DNA of 20,139 nucleotides from Carex sylvatica (taxonomy: Eukaryota; Streptophyta; Magnoliopsida; Poales; Cyperaceae), in assembly GCA_964058845.1 (NCBI GenBank), contig CAXKVR010000871.1, forward strand, positions 1 through 20,139, written 5' to 3'. A program made the translations under genes and the position numbers. Shown here piece by piece: positions 10,001 to 18,711 of the stretch; the first letter of the stretch is position 1; the number at the start of each line of letters is the position of its first letter. Under the pieces are notes generated by a model that had not been told where the DNA came from, ran no database searches, and was given only the letters and a program-made list of their open reading frames with translations.

Positions 10001-10535
10001 TCTGGCTCAATTGGTGTTCCGATTTCAAAGCTATGACATGTGTCACAACCGACAAGACGCTATGCTTCTCACATTCCAGTTCACCCATCACCTTAACTTT
10101 CCAAAGCGGTGTATTTGAAGATTGCATCATATCGAAGAATTTTTTAGTAGCTCCAACAAGTTGTACATCATTCCAATCGAAGTCAACACCAGCAGCATCC
10201 TTTACCAAGTCACCTATTCGATCAGTGGCATTGCTCGTTGATGGACTTAGTGGGTTCGCTCCTGGATGTGGCTCCCCGTGTTTGTACCAAACATGATATA
10301 GGTTGCAAAATCCAAACTCAAAGAGATGTATTTCGACAGTGTCAACATCTTTGTTGAAGAGATTTTCACACCTTTGACACAGACACAGTATGCATTGCTT
10401 TCCATTAGCGTCGACACGCACAACCGAGGGCTTCGACCGTGCTGATTCAATAAATTCAGTCACACCCGTAATTAATTCGGGGAAAAGATCTCTATTTGAA
10501 TTATGACCATACATCCATCCCCGATCAGTGGCCAT
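7034..10535 (-). pseudogene. CACTA transposase TNPD/tnp2-like, degenerate
   Basis: In its family this protein cuts the ends of En/Spm elements in the nucleus. The start is the Met of MATDRGWMYGHNSN, matching the usual DR(S/G)WMY opening. Residues 1-90 form the Transpos_assoc region, ending YHVWYKHGE. A CxxxC...CxxC cluster lies at 222-243. Residues 262-422 and the next segment form Transposase_21, with MRWHKEG, DGEAWKHF, LTTDGFMPF (Asp334) and GPKHPGRDIDI. PYWKDNLLPHNLDMMHLEKN follows, then DUF4218 (FFDSMEHLVVHVAYEA) and DUF4216 (VNGYWFHT to WWVAMKTSPK). Introns are inferred at 8221-8327 and about 7839-7897; the acceptor of the second is uncertain. There are seven in-frame stops: 9267, 8345, 8205 and 7997 (TAG), and 7703, 7658 and 7190 (TGA). 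Extra bases in A runs at 8924-8930 and 8141-8145 shift the frame. It cannot make a full product. The repeat-rich sequence in frame upstream to 10745 is probably leader. Confidence 0.93.
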
Positions 10536-10559
10536 TTTCAGATCTGTATTTAGTAGATA

Positions 10560-10850
10560 TGAATAAATTATGTGAGTTGCATCAAGGGTTGTTTGCTGGT
10601 AGCTGAGGTAGTCGTGGTAGCTAGAGTTTTTGCTGGTATCTAGTGTGTTTCCATTTTCATACAGTAATACACTGAAACAGGGTGTTTGCTGATAGCTAGG
10701 GTTGTTTTGGTTTATTCTGCTGGTAGCTTCACAATAACCTTGCATAGTACATCTATTGGTAGTAGCTTGCGAAATGCTAGGGTTGCATACTAAACCCTCA
10801 CATTTGCCTTACTGGTAGCTAGGGTTGCACACTAAACCCTACTTAAAGGT
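10560..10850. repeat. Degenerate GGTAGCTAGGGTT repeats upstream of TNPD
   Basis: At least seven variants of (C)TGGTAGCTAGGGTTG lie between about 10600 and 10825. The last two are part of a longer repeat, CTAGGGTTGCATACTAAACCC and CTAGGGTTGCACACTAAACCC. They sit in the leader or promoter side of the minus-strand transposase, and part of the array happens to be open in the transposase frame. They may be protein-binding repeats, but this is not shown. Confidence 0.75.
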
Positions 10851-10859
10851 TGATGAAAA

Positions 10860-11260
10860 AAATAAATATGGAGAACAAGAAATACATGTAAAGAATTTCA
10901 AACACTACTTAAAGCTCTTGGTAGAGATCTGACTGGAGAAGGTGAATGGAGCTCCAATTAAACATGTGAAAAGGCCATGACAGTAACCCCTATGGGAGCT
11001 AGTGATTGTTTTGGTTTAAGTGGAACGTATTTCTGTCGCTATACCGATGGAAATAATGACAATAATTTTTTTTAGTAAAATTTATTTTTGTGAGGTATCC
11101 AGCTTGTACGCACAAATTGTGTTACATACAAGGCATCTTACCACCCACAACAACCATTATTTATATCTAAAACAACATAATAAGATAGCACCTAATATTA
11201 CTGTCTTTAAACATGAGATAGAACATCACAATTTTAAAAAAAAAACATCACAAGTTCATC
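10860..11260. other. Spacer between ORF1 and TNPD, no gene seen
   Basis: AT-rich. The plus-strand frame 11020-11295 has no domain-like composition and runs through repeats, so it is not called. Confidence 0.5.
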
Positions 11261-11269
11261 TAAATAGAT

Positions 11270-11430
11270 ATTCATCGAAACACATCCTAATTTAAAGAGA
11301 AGTTCATCCTAATTTCTTTAAAATCACAGCAACATATCCTAATTTCATGTAAACACATCCTAAGTTAAAGAGAGCAAGTCATAGATAAACATATCCTACT
11401 TTAAACAGTTTATCATATCCTACAAGTTGA
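11270..11430. repeat. ACATCCTAATTTAAA repeat cluster
   Basis: Six or more variants of CACATCCTAATTTAAA(G) lie between about 11280 and 11430, just past the stop of ORF1 (minus strand). Two similar copies lie at about 6639-6690 past the stop of TNPD. Placement behind both genes suggests a shared downstream repeat. Confidence 0.65.
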
Positions 11431-11500
11431 TATTTTGTTCTATTATAATTTTTTCAAACCAAGTCAAAAGTTGACACTCATTTTGATGGTTGTGTGCACT

Positions 11501-14161
11501 CTACCCCTTCAGGATTGCCGTTGATGGTTCACCAGTTCCCTCTCCTCCGTTATGTCCCCCACTAGCAGTGCCCGCATGGCAGGACTCCTATAAAATAAGT
11601 AAAAACATTAATAGTAACAATTATGATTGTCTGGAAGAGGCTTGCATTAACACATGTAGCAGCAGAAATTGCCTTACATCAAAACTTGGAATTTTCACTC
11701 CTTGACTCAAGAAGAGCTGTCCAAAATACTTGATTATAAACTTATTGTGTTTTCTAATATGGTCCATTTTAGAGTCGTGATGCTTATCTTGAGCAACTAT
11801 TGAAGCAGCAAATGCCTTACGTTCAGCTGCCACTATATTCGCCACCTCATCCTTTGTATATCTCTTCTCACCACTATCAGCTGAGGTGGCGGTGCTCCTG
11901 GTGGGATTATCAAACGAAGCCTCCACTGTCTCCAATACTCGAGTGGCATTGGCTGTCCTAGACTTGTTACCAAAGCCGTATAGCCGGCCTCTCTTATCCT
12001 CTCCTTTGACAACTTCCTCCAAAGTTCCTCCTCATTCTTGTTGTCACCATTTGATTCCTTCTCCTTTCTGAAGCGCTCCTGCAATGTTACAAAATATTTG
12101 TGAAGTCCCAAGTCATATGACAGTCTTGTATTATTTGCTTATTAGTGAAATTTCAATAATTCATGTTTTAATTTATCACATCCCCTCCAACAGTTCTTCA
12201 TATTAGGCACTGAACTGAACTGATTAATTTCTGCCTATCGCTTCGTATTATGCATAGCACATATTGGTTTGTACTATGGATGTAAAACAATAAAAAAGTG
12301 AGGCTATGGTTTGTACTATGCATATCATAGCACAGACTGTACTATATAATAAGATTTTGAATTATGTACAAATACATATTGACAAAGTGATGTTCATTAC
12401 CGCTGTCTCTTGTGCCCGAGTGTTGACGTACACCTTTCCTTTCGGTGTATTCTTCATGTGTGTTTGGTCAAAAACATCAATCAATCCTATAGACGGACCC
12501 TTCTCGGCTATCTGAAATTTAACCAATTGATGTTGATGGCAGTGTTAGTAAATCCATGAAATTTAGAAATAAAAATAAAGGACGACTAAAATTAGTTATC
12601 TTACCATTGCTTGCTTGTGCCGATACGAACTCCTGGATCCCGCCACATGGTAAATCACATCTCTTGCCGCTTCCTTGTTTTTTGCGTTGATGGTTGATAT
12701 TTGGTCCCATCTTTTAGACATCCAAATATCACACAAGCCATTCCATGCTTCTACGTTCGTGCACCACCTTGGAGGGTGATCCTTCCACACCTCCTTATTT
12801 TCGGTGTATTTCTTCTTACACGCAGCTCTCACTTCTGTCAGTTCTCGCTGGTATGCGTCTGCAGCTATGTTCTCAAAAACTTTAAGATATTTTTGGATGC
12901 GCTCCTGAGACCCCCATGAATACATTTGCAGGAACTGTTGTAGGATTACCAGCCTCACCTTTGTAGGAAACATCTTGTAGGACCTAAACAGTCCAGGCAG
13001 GTTAAACAAAGTCAGAAGCCGCATGGTGGTGATCACCTTTGTGCACATGGGATTTGAAGAGAACTCCCGGTCACCCACGACCACCAACTTTGGTCTACTA
13101 GCTGGTGGCGCAGGGTCGCGTATTTTTACAAGACCTCACCCACACCAGACACCACTTTTCTCTTTGTTTCTCTTTCTTTTCCTCTGGCCACCAGACCCCT
13201 GCGTTGCCGACTCAGGTAGCTCTTGCCCACAGGCTACCAATGCCTCGGGACACTCTGTAAGGAGACGATGCAAAAGGCACTTCATACTACTATCGTCAAG
13301 ATCGACAAAAAAAAAATGAGGGGCGCTCGACTGACCAGCCTTAAATTGCTCTCCAGAGGGATCCTTGGATTGGTCGGCACCTTTCCAACCGTCCAAGTTT
13401 GGTGGCCAGTTATTGTCGGCCAACGAATCCCAACTCAAGTCCTGGGTCGAATCTTGATCCTGCTGAACCGTTTTCTAGGAAGGCCCGGACTGAGGAGATG
13501 GCGATGACTAAGCAGCAGATTTCTCAGTCGATGGCGTATCAACACCATCCACTACCCGAGGAGGTCACTGGGAAGGCCGCAGCTGAGGAGATGGCGGGGA
13601 CTGAGCAGCAGATTTCTCAGTCAGTGACAGTGACTGTGAAGCTTTTCGTGCCCCGGCCTTGGGTGGCACCGTCTGATTTTTCCTCTTGCTTGTTTTTGGG
13701 GTGAACAATAACTTGGCCCCCGAACGTCTCACCACTGTCTGAAAGAACAGCGACTCCTTTTGCGGTGACTTAACAAGAGACTTTCTCGAAATAGGTGACA
13801 GCGTAACTGGGGGCTCGATCTTGGTTGCTGCTGGGATTTTCTCTTTTTCGGTCAACTTGGCTCGAGGCATGTATATGGAAGCAGTTAGCTCTGCCTCAGC
13901 AAGTGCCACAGACATAAGATCACCTACTCTCGCAGACATCCGACTTGCTATCGGTGGAGTTGAAACATCGTTTTCAACTGTATGAGCCGATGACGGTGTG
14001 GGTGATATCGGTGGAGTTGTTGTTTTCGGCGAAGCCACTTGTGGCGGCTCTACCTTTTCTCTAAATGCATATGTTATTTTGGTACTATCTATTCGATTGA
14101 GTCTCGGGGATTTTCGGCGATGCACGAGCTCGAACTGGTTATCATCCCTTTTGTTAGCCAT
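11501..14161 (-). pseudogene. CACTA ORF1/TNPA-like protein with Transposase_24 domain, degenerate
   Basis: Four exons are inferred: 14161-12605, 12511-12401, 12078-11678 and 11587-11501. The splice sites are ATG|GTAAGA, TTTCAG|ATAGCC, GCG|GTAATG, TTGCAG|GAGCGC, GAT|GTAAGG and TTATAG|GAGTCC, all in phase 0, for about 718 codons. The N-terminus (MANKRDDNQF) is basic and rich in SP dipeptides. The second half of exon 1 (LFNLPGLFRSYKMFP to ERIQKYLKVFENIAAD) and exon 2 (IDVFDQTHMKNT, GKVYVNTRAQE) match Transposase_24. Exon 3 has KRGRLYGFGN and a helical, charged C-terminal half. This family is thought to act like TNPA, binding subterminal repeats; that role is inferred. Exon 1 is one frame of 519 codons broken only by stops at 13565 (TGA), 13508 (TAG), 13475 (TAG) and 13136 (TGA). 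Exon 3 lacks one base near 12025-12035. Confidence 0.88.
13475..13660 (-). repeat. 93-bp in-frame tandem duplication inside ORF1 exon 1
   Basis: The text from 13568 is repeated from 13475 at an offset of exactly 93 bp (31 codons). Both copies encode a TEKSAA(Q)S(P/S)PSPQ segment. The 13568 copy keeps CAG at 13601-13603 and 13568-13570, where the other copy has TAG at 13508-13510 and 13475-13477. Confidence 0.85.
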
Positions 14162-14181
14162 GTAGCCTATGAAATTTAACA

Positions 14182-14825
14182 CATACGTTAATAGTATTTA
14201 AAAAAAGATCTAAATACGCTCTTTCACATTGTAGTATTAAAATCTAACACCTATGTTAATAGTATTAAAATATATATTGTAGCATGCAAAGACACATATG
14301 TTAATTAGAAGTGCCTAAAGTTAATAATTAATACATAAGAAAATAATAATTAAAACAACAATCAAAGAAAAAAAGAATTACAACAGCTTAGTTCATACAA
14401 AAACAAAAGCTAAAGAAGATATAATAAAACTTAAACCAAAGCAAAAATTAAAGAAGAAACAAAATTAAATTTTTTAACAAAACTAAACAAAAAAAACAAC
14501 AACTATAATTTAATCTTTGGTACTGGTTCTTTGAGCAAACAATGGGCCATGGTTATTTGAGCAAACAATGGGCCATGGTTATTTGAGCAAACAAGAACCA
14601 ACGATCAGATTGAGTCTAAGTGTAGACTGTTTCTTTGAGTAAACAGTGACAGTAATGGGTACTAGTTTTTTGAGAAAACAATAGTGAACTCTAATGACAG
14701 TAGTGACATTATGAACTATAAAGGGACGTCTTTACTGTCTAATTCTAACTAGAAACCCTAAATTCCAAACTACCCCAAACCCCAGACTACCCCAAACTGT
14801 CTCGGTTACTGTATCTAAATTTCAG
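14182..14825. repeat. Upstream region of ORF1 with 26-bp tandem repeats
   Basis: AT-rich and non-coding, probably intron or promoter of ORF1. A 26-bp unit containing TTTGAGCAAACAATGGGCCA occurs at 14529-14554 and 14555-14580, with a partial third copy to about 14593 and looser relatives near 14630-14680 (TTTGAGTAAACAGTGAC). Around 14755-14845, CAAACTACCCCAAACC is repeated several times. Confidence 0.7.
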
Positions 14826-14932
14826 ACTACCCCAAACCCTAAATTTTGACAAAATCAAAACAATGGTGACTAGAAAGGTTAGAGAAGATTAACTGACACG
14901 GATTTTGGAGATGGAGCACGGCGGTGGGCTTC
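14826..14932 (-). other. Remnant of the ORF1 leader and intron junction
   Basis: It resembles 5980-6095. Shared features on the plus strand are AAACCCTAAATT, AAATCA(T/A)AACAATGGTG, a GAAGATT block, and then an exon-like end with CGGCGGTGGG or CGGCGGTAGG. In the copy near 6080 the leader continues for another 300 bp. Here the similarity stops at about 14931, where LINE sequence takes over. Confidence 0.45.
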
Positions 14933-15613
14933 CGCATCACAATGCTCTCCAAAGCTCGGCACAGGACAGGTGTTTATGGAGATGGAGCTCTAATCAGGAA
15001 TATTCAGCAAATTCTTTCTACAAGGTGGTAATTAGTGGAGGTATATCTTGTCGGCGGTTTCACTTCACTTGGCAACTCAAATTGCCACCTTCGGTGAAGG
15101 TTTTTGTTTTCCTGTTTTTGAAAGGCAAGTTACTGACACATGATGTACTCGATACGAGGGGCTTCCATTGCGAGTTAAGATGTGAAATATGCCAAGCGTG
15201 TTCTCTCGAAACAGCCTTGCACATTTTCTTTCAATGCAGTTATGCAATGGGGTTCTGGATATCACTAAGCATGATGGTGGGGTATGAAATTGTTCACAGG
15301 GGATCATCAGTGCAAGATGTAGTTCATAGATCAAGGTAATCATGCAAATGGTACGTTTCTGGACAGACCTGGGGCGTTTTTTTCTTCGCAGGTTGTTGGA
15401 TTCTCTGGAGGGAGCGCAACAACAAGATATTTGAAGGTTGCAAAGTTGACCCACGAAGAGCTGCTGATCGAGCTTTCAGAAAAGCTTTATTATGGCTTAA
15501 AAATTGTTGATTAGTTGTTTGTTGTTTTATCTTTTTATTTACTTGCTGTTGTTTGGTTGGTTCTGTAATTTCATTACTGATAGCTTCTATCATCTTTTCA
15601 AAAAAAAAAAAAA
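14933..15613 (+). mobile_element. 5'-truncated LINE, C-terminal end of ORF2 plus poly(A)
   Basis: Plant L1-type LINEs end their ORF2 with a zinc-binding zf-RVT segment. Here the frame gives DRCLWRWSSNQEYSANSFYK, then FTWQLKLPPSVKVFVFLFLK, LLTHDVLDTRGF and a cysteine/histidine segment (CEICQACSLETALHIFFQC). After a TAA at 15337-15339 the same frame goes on with WILWRERNNKIFEG, the usual LINE tail, to a TGA at 15508-15510. A 3' leader of about 90 bp ends in an A tract at 15600-15613. Upstream ORF2 (endonuclease, reverse transcriptase) is missing, so this is a dead 3' fragment. I found no clear target duplication, and the 5' junction is placed where similarity to the ORF1 leader ends. Confidence 0.85.
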
Positions 15614-15881
15614 TTATAAAATAGTGACGGCTTTGTTTTCCTTTCCTCGTTGGAGATAAATCTGCTGTTGTTCCACTGGAATAACAGGAAACTGTTATTC
15701 CGATCTCAAACTGTTCAAATTTATAGCGAATTCCAATGAAAAATTATTTTTATATATAAATTTCAACAAAAATCAATAGTTGAAATCGAAATAACATATT
15801 CATATTATTCCTTCGAAATAACAGTAAATTTATTTCCTTCCTCGTCATCTAATTTTTAATTAATAATCTCTCTTCAAGCAA
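15614..15881. other. AT-rich spacer with a small hairpin
   Basis: No gene. GGAATAACAG, GAAA, CTGTTATTCC near 15680-15703 is a perfect 10-bp hairpin, and related words (AATAACA) recur to 15830. This may be a remnant of another small element. Confidence 0.4.
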
Positions 15882-16250
15882 TAAGGGTGGCAACGATCGT
15901 TCGAGTCACGAACAAGCTGACTTTAGAGATACGAGCTGAAATGTTAGCTTGAAATCGTCACGAGCTGGACTGATAGGATCTTGTTTTAAGAAAAAAATAA
16001 ATTATACAAATTTTTTAGACTGAGTTGGACCGAGCTGGATTGTATCAAATGCACACAAATTTATACAAATTCATAAATTGATGTCTAGCTGAGCTAGCTT
16101 GTGAGCTGCCGAGTAAACTAGACTCCAGCTTGAACTCGTTAATTTGAGACCGAGCTGGCTCGTTAACAGCTCAATTCAATAATAAACTAACTGTTAGCGA
16201 ATAAATCAAGTATTGTGAATCATGAGCTACGAGCTTTTTTGCCACCCCTA
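15882..16250. mobile_element. hAT-like MITE, 369 bp
   Basis: The ends are TAAGGGTGGCAA and the complement of TTGCCACCCCTA, the TAGGGGTGGCAA style of plant hAT elements. Flanks TCAAGCAA (15874-15881) and CCAAGCAA (16251-16258) agree at 7 of 8 bases, fitting the 8-bp hAT target duplication. Inside, GAGCTGG-type words recur in both orientations. It has no coding capacity. Confidence 0.75.
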
Positions 16251-16286
16251 CCAAGCAAACAAAAGACAAAACAAAGGGTACTAATT

Positions 16287-16539
16287 ATGGATGAAAACCG
16301 ATAGGATATTATTGAACCGAATATGTATTTGAAAATTAGTTACAGATATTTAATATTTGAATATCTATACGGATAATAGTATGGATATGATTTTCAATTT
16401 TAATTATCAGTATCTAAATAATTTAATATATTTTATAAAAATATTTATGTTATATCTAATCTATATCCAAACAAAAAAAACGGATATAGATATGATTTAT
16501 ATCACTATTCAATCCGTATCCGATCCGTTTTCATTCTAG
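16287..16539. mobile_element. Probable hAT-like MITE, about 253 bp
   Basis: The left end (ATGGATGAAAACCGATAGGATA) and the complement of the right end (CTAGAATGAAAACGGATCGGATA) are inverted copies with a few mismatches, in a style known from small plant hAT elements. Flanks TACTAATT and TTCTAATA match at 6 of 8 bases, so the boundaries are tentative. The interior is AT-rich and non-coding. Confidence 0.5.
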
Positions 16540-17609
16540 TTCTAATAAGCTGCTTTATTTTGAGACAATGTTTTTTGGGCCTGGTTAAAACTTCTAATGG
16601 GCTTTTCTTAAAAAAATATTATGGAAATCAATTTTTCTGGTTAAAAGGCCTGTAGATACTAGGGACCCATATATATCTATTCATAACAAAAAAAACAATA
16701 GACTGATCCATAACCAAAATTAACTTGAATTTGTATCAATCTTGTGAATTTAAATAATCTCAACAATATAACTGATACAAAGAATAGTGAACTGTTTACC
16801 ACTTTGGATTGTAAGAACACAAAAATAGGATAATGTAAGAAGTAATTCAGTTCTGTTACATGCATCTAAAATAAATAGCTTTGATCATCCATTGGAGAAG
16901 AGTTTTACGGCCCATGAAAAATCTTTGCAGACATAACATAGTCGTCGTGTGCATTATAGAAATGTTTTGCCCCTGCATTGATTCTTAGTTCGATTTTCAT
17001 TTGCTAGATTTCTTCGGTCTATTCTTCTTCTTCATCTTTTTGTTGGTTCTGTGTAGGGGTGAATACAGTTAGCTAGAAAAAAAATTTATGACTGTTGATT
17101 ACTCAAAAGTCAAGAGTTCGATTTTCTCTTACTACTACGCAAAATTGTGGAAATTGATTAAAAGATTAATTTAGATATATTAAGGACAACGAAATACATG
17201 ATGACTAAAATTGGACGAGAAAAAGCGTCAATCCATTTGTGGAACACGGTAATCTCGCAATATACATACAACTTACAAAATAGACCGCTAAAGAAAAATT
17301 ATCTAGTGATACCATATTATGATGAGTGATGCGTGAGTATTCTTTCCGTACCCTACAACACAGGATAATTTAGAGCCAACTAAAATAATTTTGGTGTCTA
17401 TTTGTATCATAAGAGATCCATTTTATTATAGATGACGAGTTAAAACGGACGATGCAGATTTCATTCTACACAGTAGAGTACCGCACTGGATCTGAATCCA
17501 TATTTTACGATAACCTATACAAAGTCTTGGTTATTTCTTCAACAAGTGGTCAAAATTGCATTTCAAGAAAAACAAGCGGTGAAATTGACCCAAAGAAAGT
17601 GAAATAAAG
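16540..17609. other. AT-rich region, no gene seen
   Basis: No coding signal. Near 17066-17140 there is an A-box-like word (GTTAGCTAG) and, about 45 bp later, a B-box-like word (AGAGTTCGATTTTC). These resemble the head of a tRNA-derived SINE, but no poly(A) tail or target duplication could be fixed. Confidence 0.4.
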
Positions 17610-17618
17610 AGAATGCAT

Positions 17619-18559
17619 CCGACATTTTTATTTTTACCCAATTAAAAAATTATTTTAATAATAATAACCAAGTTTTCAAAAAAAATTTAAAAATAGCCTA
17701 ACCGTGGAATTTTTTCACGGCCCCAAATTTTTTTTTTAAAAAAAAAAAAACAGAAATTTATATATATTTTTTTTTATGAAAATATTAGAAATGTTGGATA
17801 TATTTCTTTAAAAATAGATGAAATACAATAAAATTTGATTTATTAGAAAGACTGTAACAAATAACCCGATCAATATTTTTCAGGCCGGATTTTTCGCGGC
17901 TGCAAGAAAAATTAATATATTTCATTATGTTTTATTGTAAAAAAATAAAAATGTATGAATTCTGAGTTATTGATCCCGGTTCAAAAGTCACTTCTAGGTA
18001 ATATAGAAATTATTGTGATCCTTCTAGTACATTTAATTTATAAAAAGTTGTATCTATTTAAAAAAAAAACTTTAAGTTATTTAATGATTGTTATTCAAAA
18101 AAAATTCTCAAAATAGATACAACTTTTTATAAATTAAATGTACTAGAAGGATCACAATAATTTCTATATTACCTAGAAGTGACTTTTGAACCGGGATCAA
18201 TAACTCAGAATCCAAACATTTTTATTTTTTTACAAGAACACATAATGAAATATATTAATATTTCTTACAGCTGCAAAAAATCCGGCCTGAAAAATATTGA
18301 TCGGATTATTTCTTACAATCTTTCTAATAAATCAAATTGTATTGTATTCCATCTATTTTCAAAGAAATATATCCAACATTTCTAATATTTTCATAAAAAA
18401 AGTAAAAAGTAAATACAAATTTCTTTTTTTTGTAAAAAAAAAAAAAAAAAGTTGGAACCGTGAAAAATTTCCACGGCTTGGGTGTTTTTAAAATTATTTT
18501 TAAATCTTGGTTATTTTTAATAAAATAATTTTTTTTTTGGGTAAAAATAAAAATGTCGG
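17619..18559. mobile_element. 941-bp fold-back element (giant hairpin), MULE-like
   Basis: The element is a near-complete palindrome. The ends are CCGACATTTTTATTTTTACC and its complement. The left arm (17619 to about 18059) matches the right arm (about 18110-18559), with a loop of roughly 50 bp. Inner arms such as TACTAGAAGGATCACAATAA match with very few differences, while outer parts have small indels. Flanks AGAATGCAT (17610-17618) and AGAATGTAT (18560-18568) agree at 8 of 9 bases, the target length of Mutator-like elements. Open frames inside (18179-18385, 18297-18491) are AT-rich arm sequence without domain features. A transcript across it would fold into a long double-stranded RNA. Confidence 0.85.
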
Positions 18560-18711
18560 AGAATGTATGCTAGGGTCATGTACCAAATACTTCTAAAGCT
18601 CTTTACAGGCTAAGTATTGGGTCATCAAAAGCCTTCGGAGCCCATCCATGACCTCGGGCTGATGGGCTCGGGAGATCCCGCAATGGTCCAATAAAGTCTG
18701 CTTTGTCGATC

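Noticed and set aside
9289..10296. Plus-strand frames at 9289-9738 and 9934-10296
   Set aside because: They are antisense shadows of the transposase, whose domain match is clear on the minus strand.
13023..13704. Overlapping plus-strand frames opposite ORF1
   Set aside because: Antisense shadows. The minus frame is continuous over 519 codons with splice sites in phase and a domain match.
15077..15593. Minus-strand frames opposite the LINE fragment
   Set aside because: The plus strand carries the zf-RVT motif and the poly(A) tail in the right order, so the minus frames are shadows.
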